Positions 24,841-38,463 of a stretch of DNA of 64,000 nt are shown here, one piece after another. This stretch comes from Pristionchus mayeri. Its lineage: Eukaryota; Nematoda; Chromadorea; Rhabditida; Neodiplogasteridae. Below the pieces are notes generated by a model, which saw only the letters and a list, made by a program, of their open reading frames with translations, ran no database searches and had not been told where the DNA came from. Numbering within the stretch: position 1 is the first letter of the stretch; each line of letters begins with the position of its first letter. Location: contig BTRK01000004.1 in assembly GCA_036245805.1 (NCBI GenBank), forward strand, positions 26,893,541-26,957,540. Direction: 5' to 3'. The translations under genes and the position numbers were made by a program.

Positions 24841-25494
24841 AATGGATTCCGAAGAAGAAGAGGAAGACGAGAAAAAGGACAAGGACAAGAAGAGGAAATA
24901 TACAAGAAGTAGCACTCGCATGGATCCTTCTCTGGGAATGAATATTGTGCTGATTCGACCATTTGAGATGCTCATACTTGCATTGCATGGAGATCGACAA
25001 GCAGGATCCTTTCTCATTTGAATGTGTTGAACTCATTCGGAGCAGTCGCATGTCTGCAGTTCTTCTGTTATTCCGCCTCTTCGTTCATCCTCCCATTTTC
25101 GATCGTGATCTCGTTTGATTACTCACACGTTCACAAACATAAATCATTAGATCAATGATTCATCGTAGAAACGGCTTATTCTAAGGAATGGCAGGAATAT
25201 GTGGTTGAGGCCCCGTCCCGTCCAGTGCCCTTCAAGTCTAAGGTGTTGTCAGTGAAAGGTGTTCCTCCTCCAGTCTCTCCCGATCAGCAGAACCCATCAA
25301 TGGAAGACGAGACAAGCAATGCTTCAGATGTGTCCTCTCTCCCTCAGATGGACGTCCCTACGAGTACTACCAGTGGAAGGAATCCTGTCAATGATGAAGC
25401 CACTCAAAGAAGCATCGTATACATTCTTTATAAAAAAAGATCTGATTTTGCACGTGAAACATTATTAGCAATCATGACCATCAAGATCCTTTGA
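24841..25494 (+). CDS. Possible small gene of unknown function
   Basis: A weak model. Exon 1 from ATG 24841 encodes a highly acidic/basic start (MDSEEEEEDEKKDKDKKRKY). A middle piece near 25,060 has a hydrophobic stretch (SSFILPFSIVISF) after a CTGCAG acceptor. The last exon, from about 25,168 after CGTAG, encodes TAYSKEWQEYVVEAPSRPVP and a Ser/Pro/Thr-rich tail ending at 25,494. The last exon looks the most protein-like. Reading frames across the joins are not proven, and I do not recognise the product. Confidence 0.3.
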
Positions 25495-25612
25495 TTATGA
25501 GCGAAAATTGAGCAACTGAGATTGATACCCATATGACAACTGACGAACAAAAGGGAGAGAACGGGGAAAGATCAGGGAATGGAATAACTCGTAAGCAGAA
25601 TCTAGCTATAAT

Positions 25613-28600
25613 TCAGCACACTTGTTCATCTTCGGGATCAGTGAGAGTCAGTCTCTTTATCTGCACTGTCCCTTCCGACTTCGCTTTTATCAATCGACCC
25701 AAGAGATAAACCTGAACAATTGATATATTTCAGAACGATTTCACGGCAGTCTGTCTCACTTTGGTGTCACTGGGTAGTAACTCAACGTAATCATCTCCCC
25801 CCGTTCCCTCGACTCGGAAACAATTCTCAAGTTCCTTCCCTGCACTGTCATTGCACACAAAGAGGGCTACATCTCCCTGCAAGGGTATTGCGCCATCACT
25901 ATTCAACATCTGCATCTGGACTCACAAAGACAGAGTACACGAAGTGCAATCTGGATACGGTATTCAATTGGAAGGGAGTCGACTCGAGAATGGCGATGGG
26001 ACGAGTTGAGTTGAGAGTGGCCACCAAGACTCCGTTAGTGACCTGCGAGGAAGAGGAATGACTCGGGAATGGAATACACTTCACCTCGAATTGAGCACTA
26101 TTCTCCAGTTGTGAGTTGTCGTAGAGACAAGGATGACCTCTATTGAAGGAACACGAGAGCAGTCTGCACACATTCGCATCTGGATGAATGATGAGAGAGA
26201 TCAAAGATCAGATGAAACCAGGTCGAATGAGAGCTCCGGGGTTGAAACTCTTGGCAGAGTACTGCTTGGGCACTCCACAGATGTCTCCCTGCATGGAAGA
26301 TCAATCGTGGAAGGAAACGGAGGAGAGAACGTACATTGACTTGTAGATGGTCGATGATGGCCATTCCCCTTCCTTCTGAATCTGCCCTCAGGGCGATCTT
26401 GAATGGTCTCTCGACCCTCGGCAATTCGACCCTCACTGGACCCTCTGCTACTGGCTGACAGTCAAGGAGACTCGACGAGTTCTCTTCCACGAGACAAATC
26501 TGAAGAGGAGAAGAGAGAGGAAGAGGAGTGCTTCCTACTCTCAGAGTGGCCACTCCTGTTGTCCAGAGATGGAAGGAGAGAGTCGCCGACTTAGACACAC
26601 ACAGAACCACCTTCAGAATTGCGTTAATATGTTGATAGGTTAAAAGAATGAACCTCGGACAACAGAAGAGCAGATCCGGCTTGTTCGAATCTTGCTACTG
26701 CGAACTCTTGATCTACAATTTTGTTTACATGAGCAAGTCTTGAAAATCGGCAAAAGACAATTAGCAGCGAATGGTTTCGATCCACCGATCTATGGGTTAT
26801 GCAAAAGTTAAACTTACTAGGCATGAGGGTTTGTCCAGTGAGAGAATAGAACTTTTCGTTATCGAGTGGTCCATTTCCAATGGCCCAATCGACAGGAATC
26901 TCCCCATCACCATCTTCGATCTCACTCGGAGCATGCCCCCACGAACAATCGGATGCTCGCTTTGAGAAATCACACCACAACTCCTGAAGAAGACCTTATA
27001 CCTAGAGAAGAGAACATTGATCATTGATGAAGGATACCTTGGCTGATCCGACATGTCTGCCAAGGAGGACACTGAGGATGGGAGTGGTGATGAAGTTGGG
27101 ACCGAGATCGAGAGCCGAGACTGCCTGAGGTGGGAGGGGTAAGAGGGGGGAGGGGGGGGGAGTGGGGTACCTCATGGCATAGTGTTGCCTGGTAGGAGAG
27201 ATCGTCGATGACGATGGCATTGTCGACGTTCGAATTGAGAGAAACAACTCGGATGGCAATCTGAAGGAGAAGAGAGGAGAAGGAGGAGAGAAGCACTCAC
27301 GTAGAATCTCTTCGTCGTCTTCGAGAATGTCACTTGGAGAGGAGCAGGAGAAACTCCCGATGAAGCACGATGGCACTCAATCAATGAGTCTGAATCGACG
27401 GAGAGAGTACATGCCTCCAGAATGACGTCCTTCGTTGCCCAGAATCTGATGAAGGAGAGAGAGAGGGAGAGATTATTGGATGGGGGATATCCAAACCTAT
27501 AAGTGAATGTGTTTCCTGTAGCAGCCTGACATTCGATTGAATCCGATCGTAGAATATCGTACGGAGCAGGAGTATCCTACGATGGATTCGGTAATTGAAA
27601 TTCTTCGGGTTCTTTGTTAGTGTTCTCAACCTGTTCGATGTAGAGCACAGCGTAAGCTCCCTTGGGGGCGATCTTCGTCCCTGTCACTTGCATAACGAAG
27701 TCGTCCGATAGACCAACAACTGAACGACGCCACATCTGCAGAAGATTCCTTCCATCCTATTACTCCGCCTGCTTCTCATTGAGAAGGAGGATGTCTGTGC
27801 AAATGGGGGAGAAAATGAAAGAGGCCCCTCGCCCCCCAAAGTATGAGGTACTCTCATTGGTCAACTCCGGTCTATTTCGATTTGCCTTCTCTTGAGACTG
27901 TCTAGAAATCGGGGCCATTGCGAGGGTTCCGTTAGGGAAAGGACTATCTAGTTCCTCCTTTTCTTTTCCCACCCTCACATTAGGTACATAGAGTTCTCAT
28001 GGCATGACAGATCCCGGCACCAGGTCGAATGAGAACTATGATGTCATGCCGCCTTTGATCTATCAAAGGCGGCATGACGTCATAGTTCTCATCCGACCTA
28101 GTGCCCAGATGCCTCATTGCGAGAGAGAGTAGAGAGAGAGAAGGGATGCTTGAGCCCTTCCTTCCTCCCTTCCTCAATTCCTCCCTCACTTTCACTCACC
28201 GGATTCAGTTTTCCTCCAGATCTCCATCTACACGAGAGATCGAAGTGCACACACATCAAATCGCTCGACTGAAAGAGATCAAAGATCATCTTGTGAGAGG
28301 AGAGGAGGGTACCTTATGGATGAGCTCTCCATGGGCAGAAGTTACCATCGGCTTCGATTCGAAGTTCTTCGCCAGATCGACTGAAGGAAGCTGTCATTTT
28401 CCTCCCCCCCCCCCCTCCCTATCTCTCTCTCCTCACTGGATACTCTGCATAGTGGTGCCGAGTAGAGAATGTCATCGATAATGATGAATGATCCTTGAGT
28501 ATTCGAGATATCGTACGCCCTGAGAGATCAAAGATCACTCCCTCCTCCTCCTCCCCTTTTCTACCTGAATCCGATGTGGAAGGGCGTCTCTCTGGCTGGA

Positions 28601-29761
28601 ATCTCAGCATGGCAATTCGTATTCATGGGCACCGTCCCTGAGCATCCATCAGTCTACCGTATCCTCTGATACAGTACTCACCACAGTCAACATAAGGGTT
28701 CTCATGGAGAAACTTCCTGTACGCCTTTCCTTTTCCATCCTTTGGTTTCACTGTTTCCAGAAGGACCACTTCGATGCGGGCATTGTTGTACGCCCAGTAT
28801 CTAGAAGAGAGAAGAGGTGAGAGAGGAGAGGGGAGAGGGGAAGGGGGGAAGGGAGAGTGGAGAGGATATGCGTATGAGAGTGATTCGAGAGAACTGACGT
28901 GAACGTCAGATTCCCCGGCGCGACTTGGCATGGTATGGATGCACTGTAAATGAGAGCGTGTTGTTCCTCCCTCGTTCGATCTCCCACCAGAATCATACGG
29001 TCCCCTGAGGATACACGAAATCAATTGATTAGTTTAAAGGGATCAATAGTTCCCACCAACGTCGATCTTGCTGGGTCCAGGATGTACTTGAAGGGCTGGC
29101 CATTCAGTGTAGTCTTGCTTCTCGAACAGATGGAAATCCCTCGAGTCCATTCCCTCTGATTCACCTACAATCGCACCACTTACATTTGCTCAATATCAGA
29201 ATGGCCAATATACAAAAATCACCAGCATTTTTCCATCTGCACTCTTCTGGATGGGTGAAATTGCAGTTGAGATCGAAGTCATGTCGAATGTTCTTCCCAT
29301 CGAGTAATCCTGCGAGAAAGATATAATTTTTTCGCTTATCACTTTCACAGTGAACACACAACTTTCCTGGAAATCTCAGCTGGTTTCATAAAAAGTCCTG
29401 ATTCTTTTCCTTCACTGCTCAATTGTTTCATTTACGATGCGTATTGAGCCAGTGCAGTGCCCACACGACAAAAAACAAGAAACGACCAGTGACTAGCCTT
29501 TTATCAACAATCGATTGGATAGTGATGATGTAACGTCTACCTGTGTGATCGAGTCCATGAGGAATCCATTCGATACCTAGATGCTCTCGTAATCGATCTC
29601 GTTCTGCCTCGTATCCAGGCATGCACGAATCCACTGAAGCGAGAAAAGGATTACGGTAGTCATGTGAGGAGTACGGTAACCACATGGAGGCGTACGGTAG
29701 TAATGTACAAACCTGTGAACAGAAGGGAAGCCGAGAGTAGGAGTAAGGATGGAAGTTTCAT
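25613..29761 (-). CDS. Secreted protein with tandem MAM-like domains
   Basis: The start at 29761 gives MKLPSLLLLSASLLFT, a clear signal peptide. About four repeats follow with a MAM-like pattern. Each opens with a Cys-containing block: LNCNFTHPEECRWKN (near 29,270), VHFDLSCRWRSGG (near 28,230), WCDFSKRASDCSWGHAPSE (near 26,950) and CSFNRGHPCLYDN (near 26,130). Later in each repeat come strands such as RYWAYNNARIEVVLLE, RFWATKDVILEACTLS or SATLSFHLWTTGVATLRV, then an aromatic/Asp strand before the final Cys: GSFIIIDDILYSAPLC, AIVIDDLSYQATLC, GMAIIDHLQV. No transmembrane segment follows; it ends LTLTDPEDEQVC-stop, after an intron whose donor is weak. The role is likely extracellular or cuticle/matrix related, by inference only. 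One intron carries a MITE with a CRE-like core (27,989-28,125). Confidence 0.68.
27989..28125. mobile_element. Palindromic MITE (family M2), copy 1
   Basis: The core is a near-perfect hairpin at about 28,023-28,100: GGTCGAATGAGAACTATGAT reads into CATGCCGCCTTTGAT and then back. Each arm contains an ATGACGTCAT-type sequence. A second, more decayed copy is at 45,853-45,955. It lies in an intron of the MAM-like gene. Confidence 0.8.
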
Positions 29762-30730
29762 AGCATTAAGTGGGGATGAGTAAGTGGACTAAGCTTCCCT
29801 CGGCACGCGAAAGGAAGGGAGTTGAATATGGATTGAGCCGGTAGAAGTTAGGGCAGAGAGAGGAGGGGGAGGTGGGGGGAAGGGAGGGGGGGAGGAGGAG
29901 GAGGAAGGATCCGCTAAAAAGTGGCATGCCGAACATGACTACTCGCGTAGCGTGAGTCCTCTCACTCATTCGGAGTATCTCTGTCCATTCGTTGATTCCT
30001 TCTGAATGAATGCCTTCGTTGTCTCGATGAGGTTCTCTTCCTTCCACTTTCCCTTTCTTTCCATGTCGTGCCCTTCCTCTAATGAGTAATCCCTTCCCCC
30101 GCAAGGTCGGCCATTACAATGAGATGAGAGATGGATTAGTGCCATTGATACTGTGATTCCAAGGATGATTGAGATATCTACGAGCACCCCCCCCCCCTCC
30201 CCATCCATCTCAACGCGAATTTCCGTTTCTTTTTCTTTTTCGCAGTGATGATTTCCCATTGAGCTTGTTGAATGAATTATCAAATACGAATCCGAATCCA
30301 TCATCTGCATCCGCGTGTACATATGTAAAAGGTAAAGGTGAAGGTGCAGCCATGTGAATTTACAGTCGGCAAGGGGTGGTGTAGTGCGGCGAGGCCGACT
30401 ACTCTATACATACATAGTTAATTGTTCTCGATGTCTAACTTAATTTTAACGGAGGATTGACAGCAAAATTGCTCGAGTCAACGCGAGCAATGAGGAATGA
30501 GAGGGCTCTCTCTCATTTCATTGTGCACTATCACCAGTTGCCTGTGATGCAGAGGCAATTTTTTAATGCCTAACCATAGCTCGGCTGCTATCAGATATAT
30601 CAGGCCACTCACGAGAGAAGCGGGACAATGAGTTGACATTAAAAATATAAATATTTAAATAAAAATGGTTTTTAGTTTGGGGTTGGGTCGTAGAAGGCTA
30701 TCCCAGTCCGTTTCCAACCAATTCGATCTT
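29762..30730. other. Intergenic, no gene seen
   Basis: Upstream of the secreted MAM-like gene. Contains GGGAGG-rich tracts near 29,860-29,900 and a C-run near 30,190. Open frames are low-complexity. The last 400 bp lead into a fold-back element. Confidence 0.4.
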
Positions 30731-31600
30731 GCAGCTGACTGCTGCAAAGTTTAGACGAAGATCATTGGTTTTCGGGTTTTCCACATGTAAAAGTGGTGGT
30801 TTTTGTTTACCAAAGTTTTTTTATTATCAAATTAACCATTTTGGATCACTTTGTTCACTTTTCACTTTCACGACCCTTGCAGCTGACGCATGGGAGACAT
30901 GTTTTTAATTTACCGTGGTGCCATACATTTTTTGCTTCACCCCAAACTTTGCCAGTTTGTAGAGCTTGAAATTCTGCACGTACCATAATTTTTGCAGATT
31001 TTATCTCGGTGGTCCTGATAGTCTCCCAGATCGACGACACTCTCGTAATGGGCTGCACGATTCACCCTCCGTGAAATCAAACTCGCTAGGTCGCTGGTTC
31101 GAGTCCCGGTGAATGCAATCAATTTTTTGCCGACATTGTAACGCTTGGAATAAGACAATTCATGATTATATCTATGGAAACCAATTTCAAAAGAGAAGTT
31201 TTCCTTCACCGGGATTCGAACCTGCGACCTAGCGAGTTTGATTTCACGGAGGGTGAACCGTGCAGCCCATTACGAGAGTTTCGTCGATCTGGGAGACTAT
31301 CAGGACCACCGAGATAAAATTTGCAAAAAATATGGCATGTACAGAATTTCAAGCTCTACAAACTGGAAAAGTTTGGAGTGAAGCAAAAAATGTATGTCAC
31401 CACGGTAAATTAAAAACCAGTCTCCCATGCGTCTGCTGCAAGGGTCGCAAAAGTAAGAAATGAACAAAGTGAGCCAAAATGGTTAATTTGATCATAAACA
31501 CACTTTGGTAAACAATAACTACCACTTTTGCACGTGGAAAACCCCAAAACCAACTACCTTCGTCTCACCTTTGCAGCAGCCTGCTGCAGCTGCAGAACGT
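30731..31600. mobile_element. Fold-back element with a tRNA-like B box in each arm
   Basis: Two arms of roughly 400 bp, about 30,731-31,130 and 31,205-31,600, are inverted copies with scattered mismatches. For example TAGTCTCCCAGATCGACGA near 31,019 matches its complement near 31,290. Near the centre the left arm reads GGTTCGAGTCCCGGTG (31,096) and the right arm reads CACCGGGATTCGAACC (31,208), i.e. RNA polymerase III B-box consensus on opposite strands. The flanking bases do not fold into a full tRNA cloverleaf. Probably derived from a tRNA-related SINE or tRNA pseudogene. Confidence 0.75.
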
Positions 31601-32380
31601 GATAAAACTGTAAAACTTCGGATTTTATCTAAACTAGTCAAGTTCTAAATAGAAACATGAGAAACAAGATTTTCGAAAATTCGAATGTCAACTGAAAACG
31701 CCGATTTGTCCCGAATATCTCGTGAGAGGCCTGATATCCAAACCGAAATTTAAAAATGTGTTACTTTTTATGGATGTCTCAAAACTGCGTTCTCAATTCG
31801 GGCTGGCTAGTTTTGCAGTTAGTCCTCCTTTAACTCAAAAAAACGTGAAAGTTTTGCTTATCTTGTCAATATCCTCATGAGAGTTCTGGGAGCACTCGAC
31901 TAGAAAATAACGATTACTCGTCATAATAGATACTTATCTCTACACTTCCCCCCAATCGAACGAAGATTCTCCTTCTTTCCTTGATGAGGGTAGGTCAAGA
32001 GGCTTGCTGGGTACCCGTCGGATCTCACTGAAACCCGTATCTATAATACAACCTTTTACACCCCTCCCCCCTGAAGTATCAATTTGTCTAATTGTGAAAT
32101 TAATGAATGACATTGTAATGTCAAATGAGTTCGCATATTTATCGACGAATCTTGGAATGTTCAGTATCAGATGAATTTAGTCTTTGATCTAATCAGAACT
32201 GATTGCAATGAGTTTGGCATGCACACAAGAGGAAGGAGACTAGAGGGAGGCTATTGAATGATATGCACTGTTTAGATGAAGAAGACAGAAGGGAGTGAGT
32301 GAGAGATGTAAAGCATACACGAGGGGTTGATTATGAATGGAAGCACCGGAGGATATCTACCTGAAGAGAGGAACAACAAT
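31601..32380. other. Intergenic, no gene seen
   Basis: 3' flank of the acyl-CoA synthetase gene and AT-rich unique sequence. No exon-like frame. Confidence 0.4.
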
Positions 32381-35300
32381 CTAGAGAGACACTAACGATG
32401 AGTCTATTCTCCTTTTCATTTCTGCACTCAATCGAACGTAGTGTTTGATTGAGGAGTCGAAGAAGTAAACTCGATCCTCTTCTTCTTCCAGAGAATACGA
32501 CAACTTCTGGAGATTGGTCTTGACCAATTTGAAAGTTCCTGCATTTTCTTCTCCTCTCCATTCTTCCTTTTCTTCACTCACCCGTAGTATCGAGGGAAGC
32601 ACACAATCGAATGAAGATGGGAAGGGCGTAACTCGCCAGAGATCCCATCAATCGTTCCTCCACTACTGATACCACTTCCTGCAATACGGTAGTCTCCTAC
32701 AGTATCCCCTCCCGACTACAGTACCTCATCGGGCATCGATTGATCTTTCTTCACGACAGCTATCATTCCTGCTTTCCCTTCGTGACCAGGAACTTCCACT
32801 CCGAATACGGTAGCATCAGCGACATTCGAAATGGGATGGACGACTGCTTCGACCTGAGTAGATTTCAATCATTACTGCGAAATAAAGTGCTCTCCTTATG
32901 AGTAAACCACTTCCAATCAACAATCAAACACGATGGAGAGCATTTCTACCAGCAAGGAAGAGTGTGAATGTAGACAATGATTGTTAAATAGATAAATAAT
33001 TCCCAATGAGATTATTTATCTTCACCTCAGTGGTGCTGACATTCTCTCCTTTCCATCTGTAAGTGTCCCCAGTTCGATCCTTGAAGTAGACATAGCCCAG
33101 TCTGTCCAAATGAAGGATGTCACCTGCAATCCACGTAGGTTATCAATATTCCACTATTATGTGAAGACTACCGGACAAGTACCTACGCCATTTCGAGACT
33201 TCCCCTTCACAATTTCCATAGTTTCGATCACCACTCTCTATCTCTCTAAAATGTTTCGTACCACTGAGGAAAACGGAGTCTCCTTTGGAGAATACATCGT
33301 TGAGAATCTTCTTGGTGGTTTCATTCTTATTCAGATATCCCTCGAATTGTAGGAGGGGATTGTTCTTCTTGATGGTGGAAACCATGGCTCCTGTCTCTCC
33401 TGAAGAGTCTCGTGTCTCTCTCGAGGGAAGGGGAATTCACCTGGATTGCAGGGGATGCAGAGGCCATCCTCTCTCCGGACGATCTCCCCCGTCACTTCAT
33501 CCACCTCAAGACACTCTCTCTCATCCCTTTCCTTCTCCCTTCTCTCTCTTCCTTCTAATTATCGTACCTTCACTAATCTCACTGGATGCAACTTCTTCGT
33601 CAGAGGGGAGATTGGCAAGAATCCACACGCACCCACTTTACCGTCGATGTTCACTCAACACTCATCCATTCACCACTACCGTACCCACTAATTACAGTAC
33701 CCAATGTGCTCGTTCCCTCCGTGCTACCGTACAACTCTCCGATTCCCACTCGGAAGCGATCGACAAATGGCTGCCAGATCTCTGCTCGAAGGCCGTTACC
33801 GTACATCAGGCGCATTTGGTGCACCTGGGAATGCAGAATATCGATCGAGGAATTTCGAATACCGTATACCTTCTCTTCCGGAACGGGTTTCTGTGCCAAG
33901 AGATAACGGCAGATCTCGCCGATGTATTGGGAGCACTGCAATGATTGAGTAATCATTGGAGAGGAGAACTCTGGTATTTTTTTCCAAGTGGGATCCCAGC
34001 TCTTCCCACTGGTTTCCTACCTCACTGCCCACTGGGAGAAACATCAAAGATGCCGATAGGAAACCAGTGGGAAATATGCTAGGGGACTACTGGGAAAACG
34101 GCTCTCCCAGTGGGATCTCAGTCATTTTCCCAGTGGTTTCCTATCGGCACCTTTCATCTCTTCCCAGTGGGCAGTGAGGTAGGAAACTAGTGGGATAAAA
34201 ATACCAGAGAAGACGGGGGGGGGGGGGGGTGAGTAGGGGGAGGACACTCACAGTGCATTCATACTTGACGCAGTCCTTCCAGAAGTTGCTGGCAGAGAAC
34301 TTCCGACGGATGACACAACAAGAACCTCCGATGAGGGACTGAAAGGGGGGGGGGGTAATTAAGGATCACTCCACATTGACCACAAGATCAGCTGGAGAAA
34401 GAGAGACGTATTGTCCTTTCAGAATCACTCCGGAACAAATGGTTGTGAATGGGAGGGGATTAGGCAGATATAGATGGAGATGAGAATAATCTGGGCATCT
34501 ATTTTTACGGAGCTAATTTTCTTACAGTTCCTCAGAATCATCTATTTTCTGCTGATTCTGAGTGATGGGTTGCGTATACCATATCCACGTATCTCCACGA
34601 AGAGATTTGCAACGCTGTGTTACTATATAGCTCTAATATTGAACTGTGGCTTATTCAAACAAGATGTTTATATTTCCGTGCAGTGGTAGCCCTTTCCTCG
34701 ATGCTCTCGTTCCTTCTCCTTCTCACCATTCCCACTCCCACGATGCCAGCTGCAGTGTGGTAGATGGGCATGGCGACGTAGATTCTGTCTGAGGAGGAGA
34801 TCCCGAAGGCCATCGATGCACCCCCCACCATCGAGTAGTATCTGAAGACGACCACGATGACAGGGATCCCTCTCCACACTTTCTCCTCCTTCTTCCCCTC
34901 CCCCTCACCGGAAGTGTTTCATAACTGCAGCCTTGGGCAATCCAGTCGTTCCCGAGGTGTAAATGAAGCAGAGAACACCTGCGAAGATAGGATCGAATCA
35001 GATTGTCACCCTTCCTTTCCTTCCTCTCCTTCTTCATTCCATCTACGGCTACTCATAACATTTCCCTTCCTCAATCTCGGGAATAACTAATCTCATTTTG
35101 GGCACACAACTGATCAGTCTCTTCCCATTTGTGCCCTCTCGGTAGCGATTTCTTCCCCCATCACTAGTTCAGAACGATATCCCACTTCCCTTCTCTATCT
35201 TATCAACTCGTTCCCATTGACTCACTCTTGAAATCGATCTTGTCGATTGACTTCGGCTCCTCCCCCGAATTGCCTTCCAATTCCCGATGAAGGGAACAGA

Positions 35301-36846
35301 ATTTCGAGGATTCGCCCAATACGAGAATGGATTGAGAATGGATGGAGAGTCGATGAGAAGAGAGGAGAGGAGAAAGATCTGAAGAGAGATTCACTCCTTC
35401 CACACGTTAGACGAAGAAAGAGATGGAAGAAGAGATAGGAAATGCATTGCGGAAGAATTGAGTAAAAACAGAAGAATGAATGGTTGATCAATGGCTGAAT
35501 GAGTGGGATGAGATCTGACTCTTCTGGAGTGACTCCGTCGTCAGAATCAGCTTCGCATTGCAGGCAGTTATGCAGTGGGCGAGGGGCTCGCTGCGGAGAT
35601 TCGAATTGATCCATGCAGAGACTACTCCGATCTGCAAGACCCTCTCTCTGTCTTCCCCTCGCCCCCACACTCTTTTTATCCCTTTCTCGTTCTAGTGATC
35701 TCTCAGTCATATCACTAGAACCTGTCCCGTCCGTTCCATGTGAATGTCTGTGCTATGTCACTCCCTTGTCATTACAAAATGACCTACTCTTGACAGGAGT
35801 GATGAGAGTACATAACCTGATTGATTCATTCCCTATCACTCTCGCTTTTCCATCTCATCACTCGACTTCGAATTTACAATTTACTATGAATTTGCAAGAG
35901 GCGAAAGGTGAAATCACAGCTATCACAGCTGCAGATATATCGAACAAGACAGAGAAGCAAGCTTTCGCGGCTGCGTAGGCAATGCGCATCCTAATTGACA
36001 GTATAAATGACCAATTTCAAATCAATCGAATTTCATGTTCATTTCAATTTCTCTTCTCCCTCACCTTTGCCATTCCCATCCAGGCTGCGATAAAATCAGT
36101 CGAATTCTCCATGTAAATGGCAACGCAATCGCCCGATCGAAGGCCCATTCCCTTCAATCGAATACTGATTATTATCGACATAAAAGAACCCTCAACAATA
36201 AGATCGGAAATAGAAATGATGTCCTCACTTGGAATAAATTCGCATAACGATTGATGAGAGCATTGAATTGCTCGAACGTGTACTGTCGCCCTGTCTCGAT
36301 GTCTATCATGGCAACCTGTAAACCCCCTCCGTTTCTAGATTTTCCAGACATCCTTGAACCTTGTTCGGCTGTCTCCTCACTACTTCCAACCACAGTTTAT
36401 CGATCGATTCATTCGATCTCAACCTCCTCCAACAATCGATCTTTATACGGATGATCAGCAATAATCCGCTGCAATGTATGCCATTCCTACGAATTCTCAG
36501 TCGTTTTCACTCTCACTTCTTCCCTATTCCCTCCATCCATCTCTCCTCTTTCTCTCCTCTCTATAACGACTATCCAGTTTTTGCTCCACGGTCGCACCGA
36601 TCGAAAGAGGAAGAGAGAGAGTCTCGAGTGTTTCACCCTCCTTTTCCCTCTTTCTTCCCGTAAGTCAAAAACCTCTTCTCACCTCAAGTCTCTATTCAGC
36701 GTCAGAAATGATCGATACCAGAAATCACCATGAAATCTGGCAATATACGCAGCAATTGCGAAGAAGAAAGCGAATACGATGTGCATATGATGCCATACGA
36801 GACCAGCGATCGCGAGGGTCAAACCCATGATATACGCTCCCCCCAT
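32381..36846 (-). CDS. Fatty-acid transport protein / very-long-chain acyl-CoA synthetase (SLC27, ACS-20/22-like)
   Basis: Membrane-bound AMP-forming enzyme activating long and very-long-chain fatty acids to CoA esters. The start at 36846 gives [20 protein letters not shown] and a second hydrophobic stretch, the N-terminal membrane anchor. Then come [14 protein letters not shown] joined to [54 protein letters not shown], the P-loop [20 protein letters not shown] (near 34,950), [42 protein letters not shown] (motif A5), [20 protein letters not shown] (A8) and [13 protein letters not shown]. The last exon has [12 protein letters not shown], the A10-like Lys region, and ends [14 protein letters not shown]. 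All core motifs are present. The join between the first and second exons is approximate. Introns carry a MITE (33,969-34,209). Confidence 0.92.
33969..34209. mobile_element. MITE with CTCTGGTATTTTT terminal inverted repeats
   Basis: About 240 bp in an intron of the acyl-CoA synthetase gene. The ends are CTCTGGTATTTTT and AAAAATACCAGAG. Inside, four related blocks containing CCCAGTGGG or CCACTGGTTTCCTA form nested inverted repeats. No coding capacity. Confidence 0.82.
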
Positions 36847-37351
36847 GGAGTTCGAGGATACCCTGAGTAGACAAGGTCATTCGCATAAATCAGAATGAAG
36901 AAGTCAAGTACTCACAATCGACGAAGGCTTTTCGAATCAGAACTATTCACTAATTTCCTGCATAGATTTTCTCCCATTGGACAATGCAAATATACGCAGT
37001 CGCAACCAGAACAATATTGTTAATCCTAAATTAAGAAAATCAAACAGTAATCAGAGCGGAAATAGAAACGTAGGAAATAGAGAAGATATAGCAGAATTGA
37101 AGATAAAACAAGGATCACGCCTTTTCTCGGTGGAGAGGAAAGCCGGTCGCTCTATCCGCGGGACAAAGGGGACTGGATTGAATGTCCCTGGCCGGACCGC
37201 CCACTACTTGTCAGAGTACCCCCTCGCTACGCAACTCTACGGTACTGTTTCCCCACCTCCCCCGGTTATGTGCAATGCTCTCCAGATGTAAACGAAATAG
37301 AAGAGAACGCTTTTATTAACGTTTCTCAATAACACAACAACATTTCTCCTC
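36847..37351. other. Intergenic between the SLC27 and RPS23 genes
   Basis: Promoter side of the acyl-CoA synthetase gene and 3' flank of the ribosomal gene. A 104-codon open frame at 36,977-37,291 has no splice partner and an unconvincing composition, so I left it out. Confidence 0.4.
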
Positions 37352-38444
<1,093 letters not shown>

Positions 38445-38463
38445 GTTTGCGGGGAGCTGAAAA
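38445..38463 (-). promoter_or_regulatory. Probable trans-splice acceptor and short 5' leader of rps-23
   Basis: On the minus strand CTTTTCAG is followed by CTCCCCGCAAAC and the ATG. A leader this short after a strong acceptor is the usual arrangement for spliced-leader addition in nematodes, but a 5' UTR intron is not excluded. Confidence 0.5.

Noticed and set aside
31096..31222. Possible tRNA genes at the B boxes
   Set aside because: Neither the acceptor nor the D stem pairs, and the T stem is poor, so only tRNA-like relics are claimed.
36977..37291. 104-codon open frame between SLC27 and RPS23
   Set aside because: No acceptor or donor, no recognisable motif, and composition like flanking DNA.
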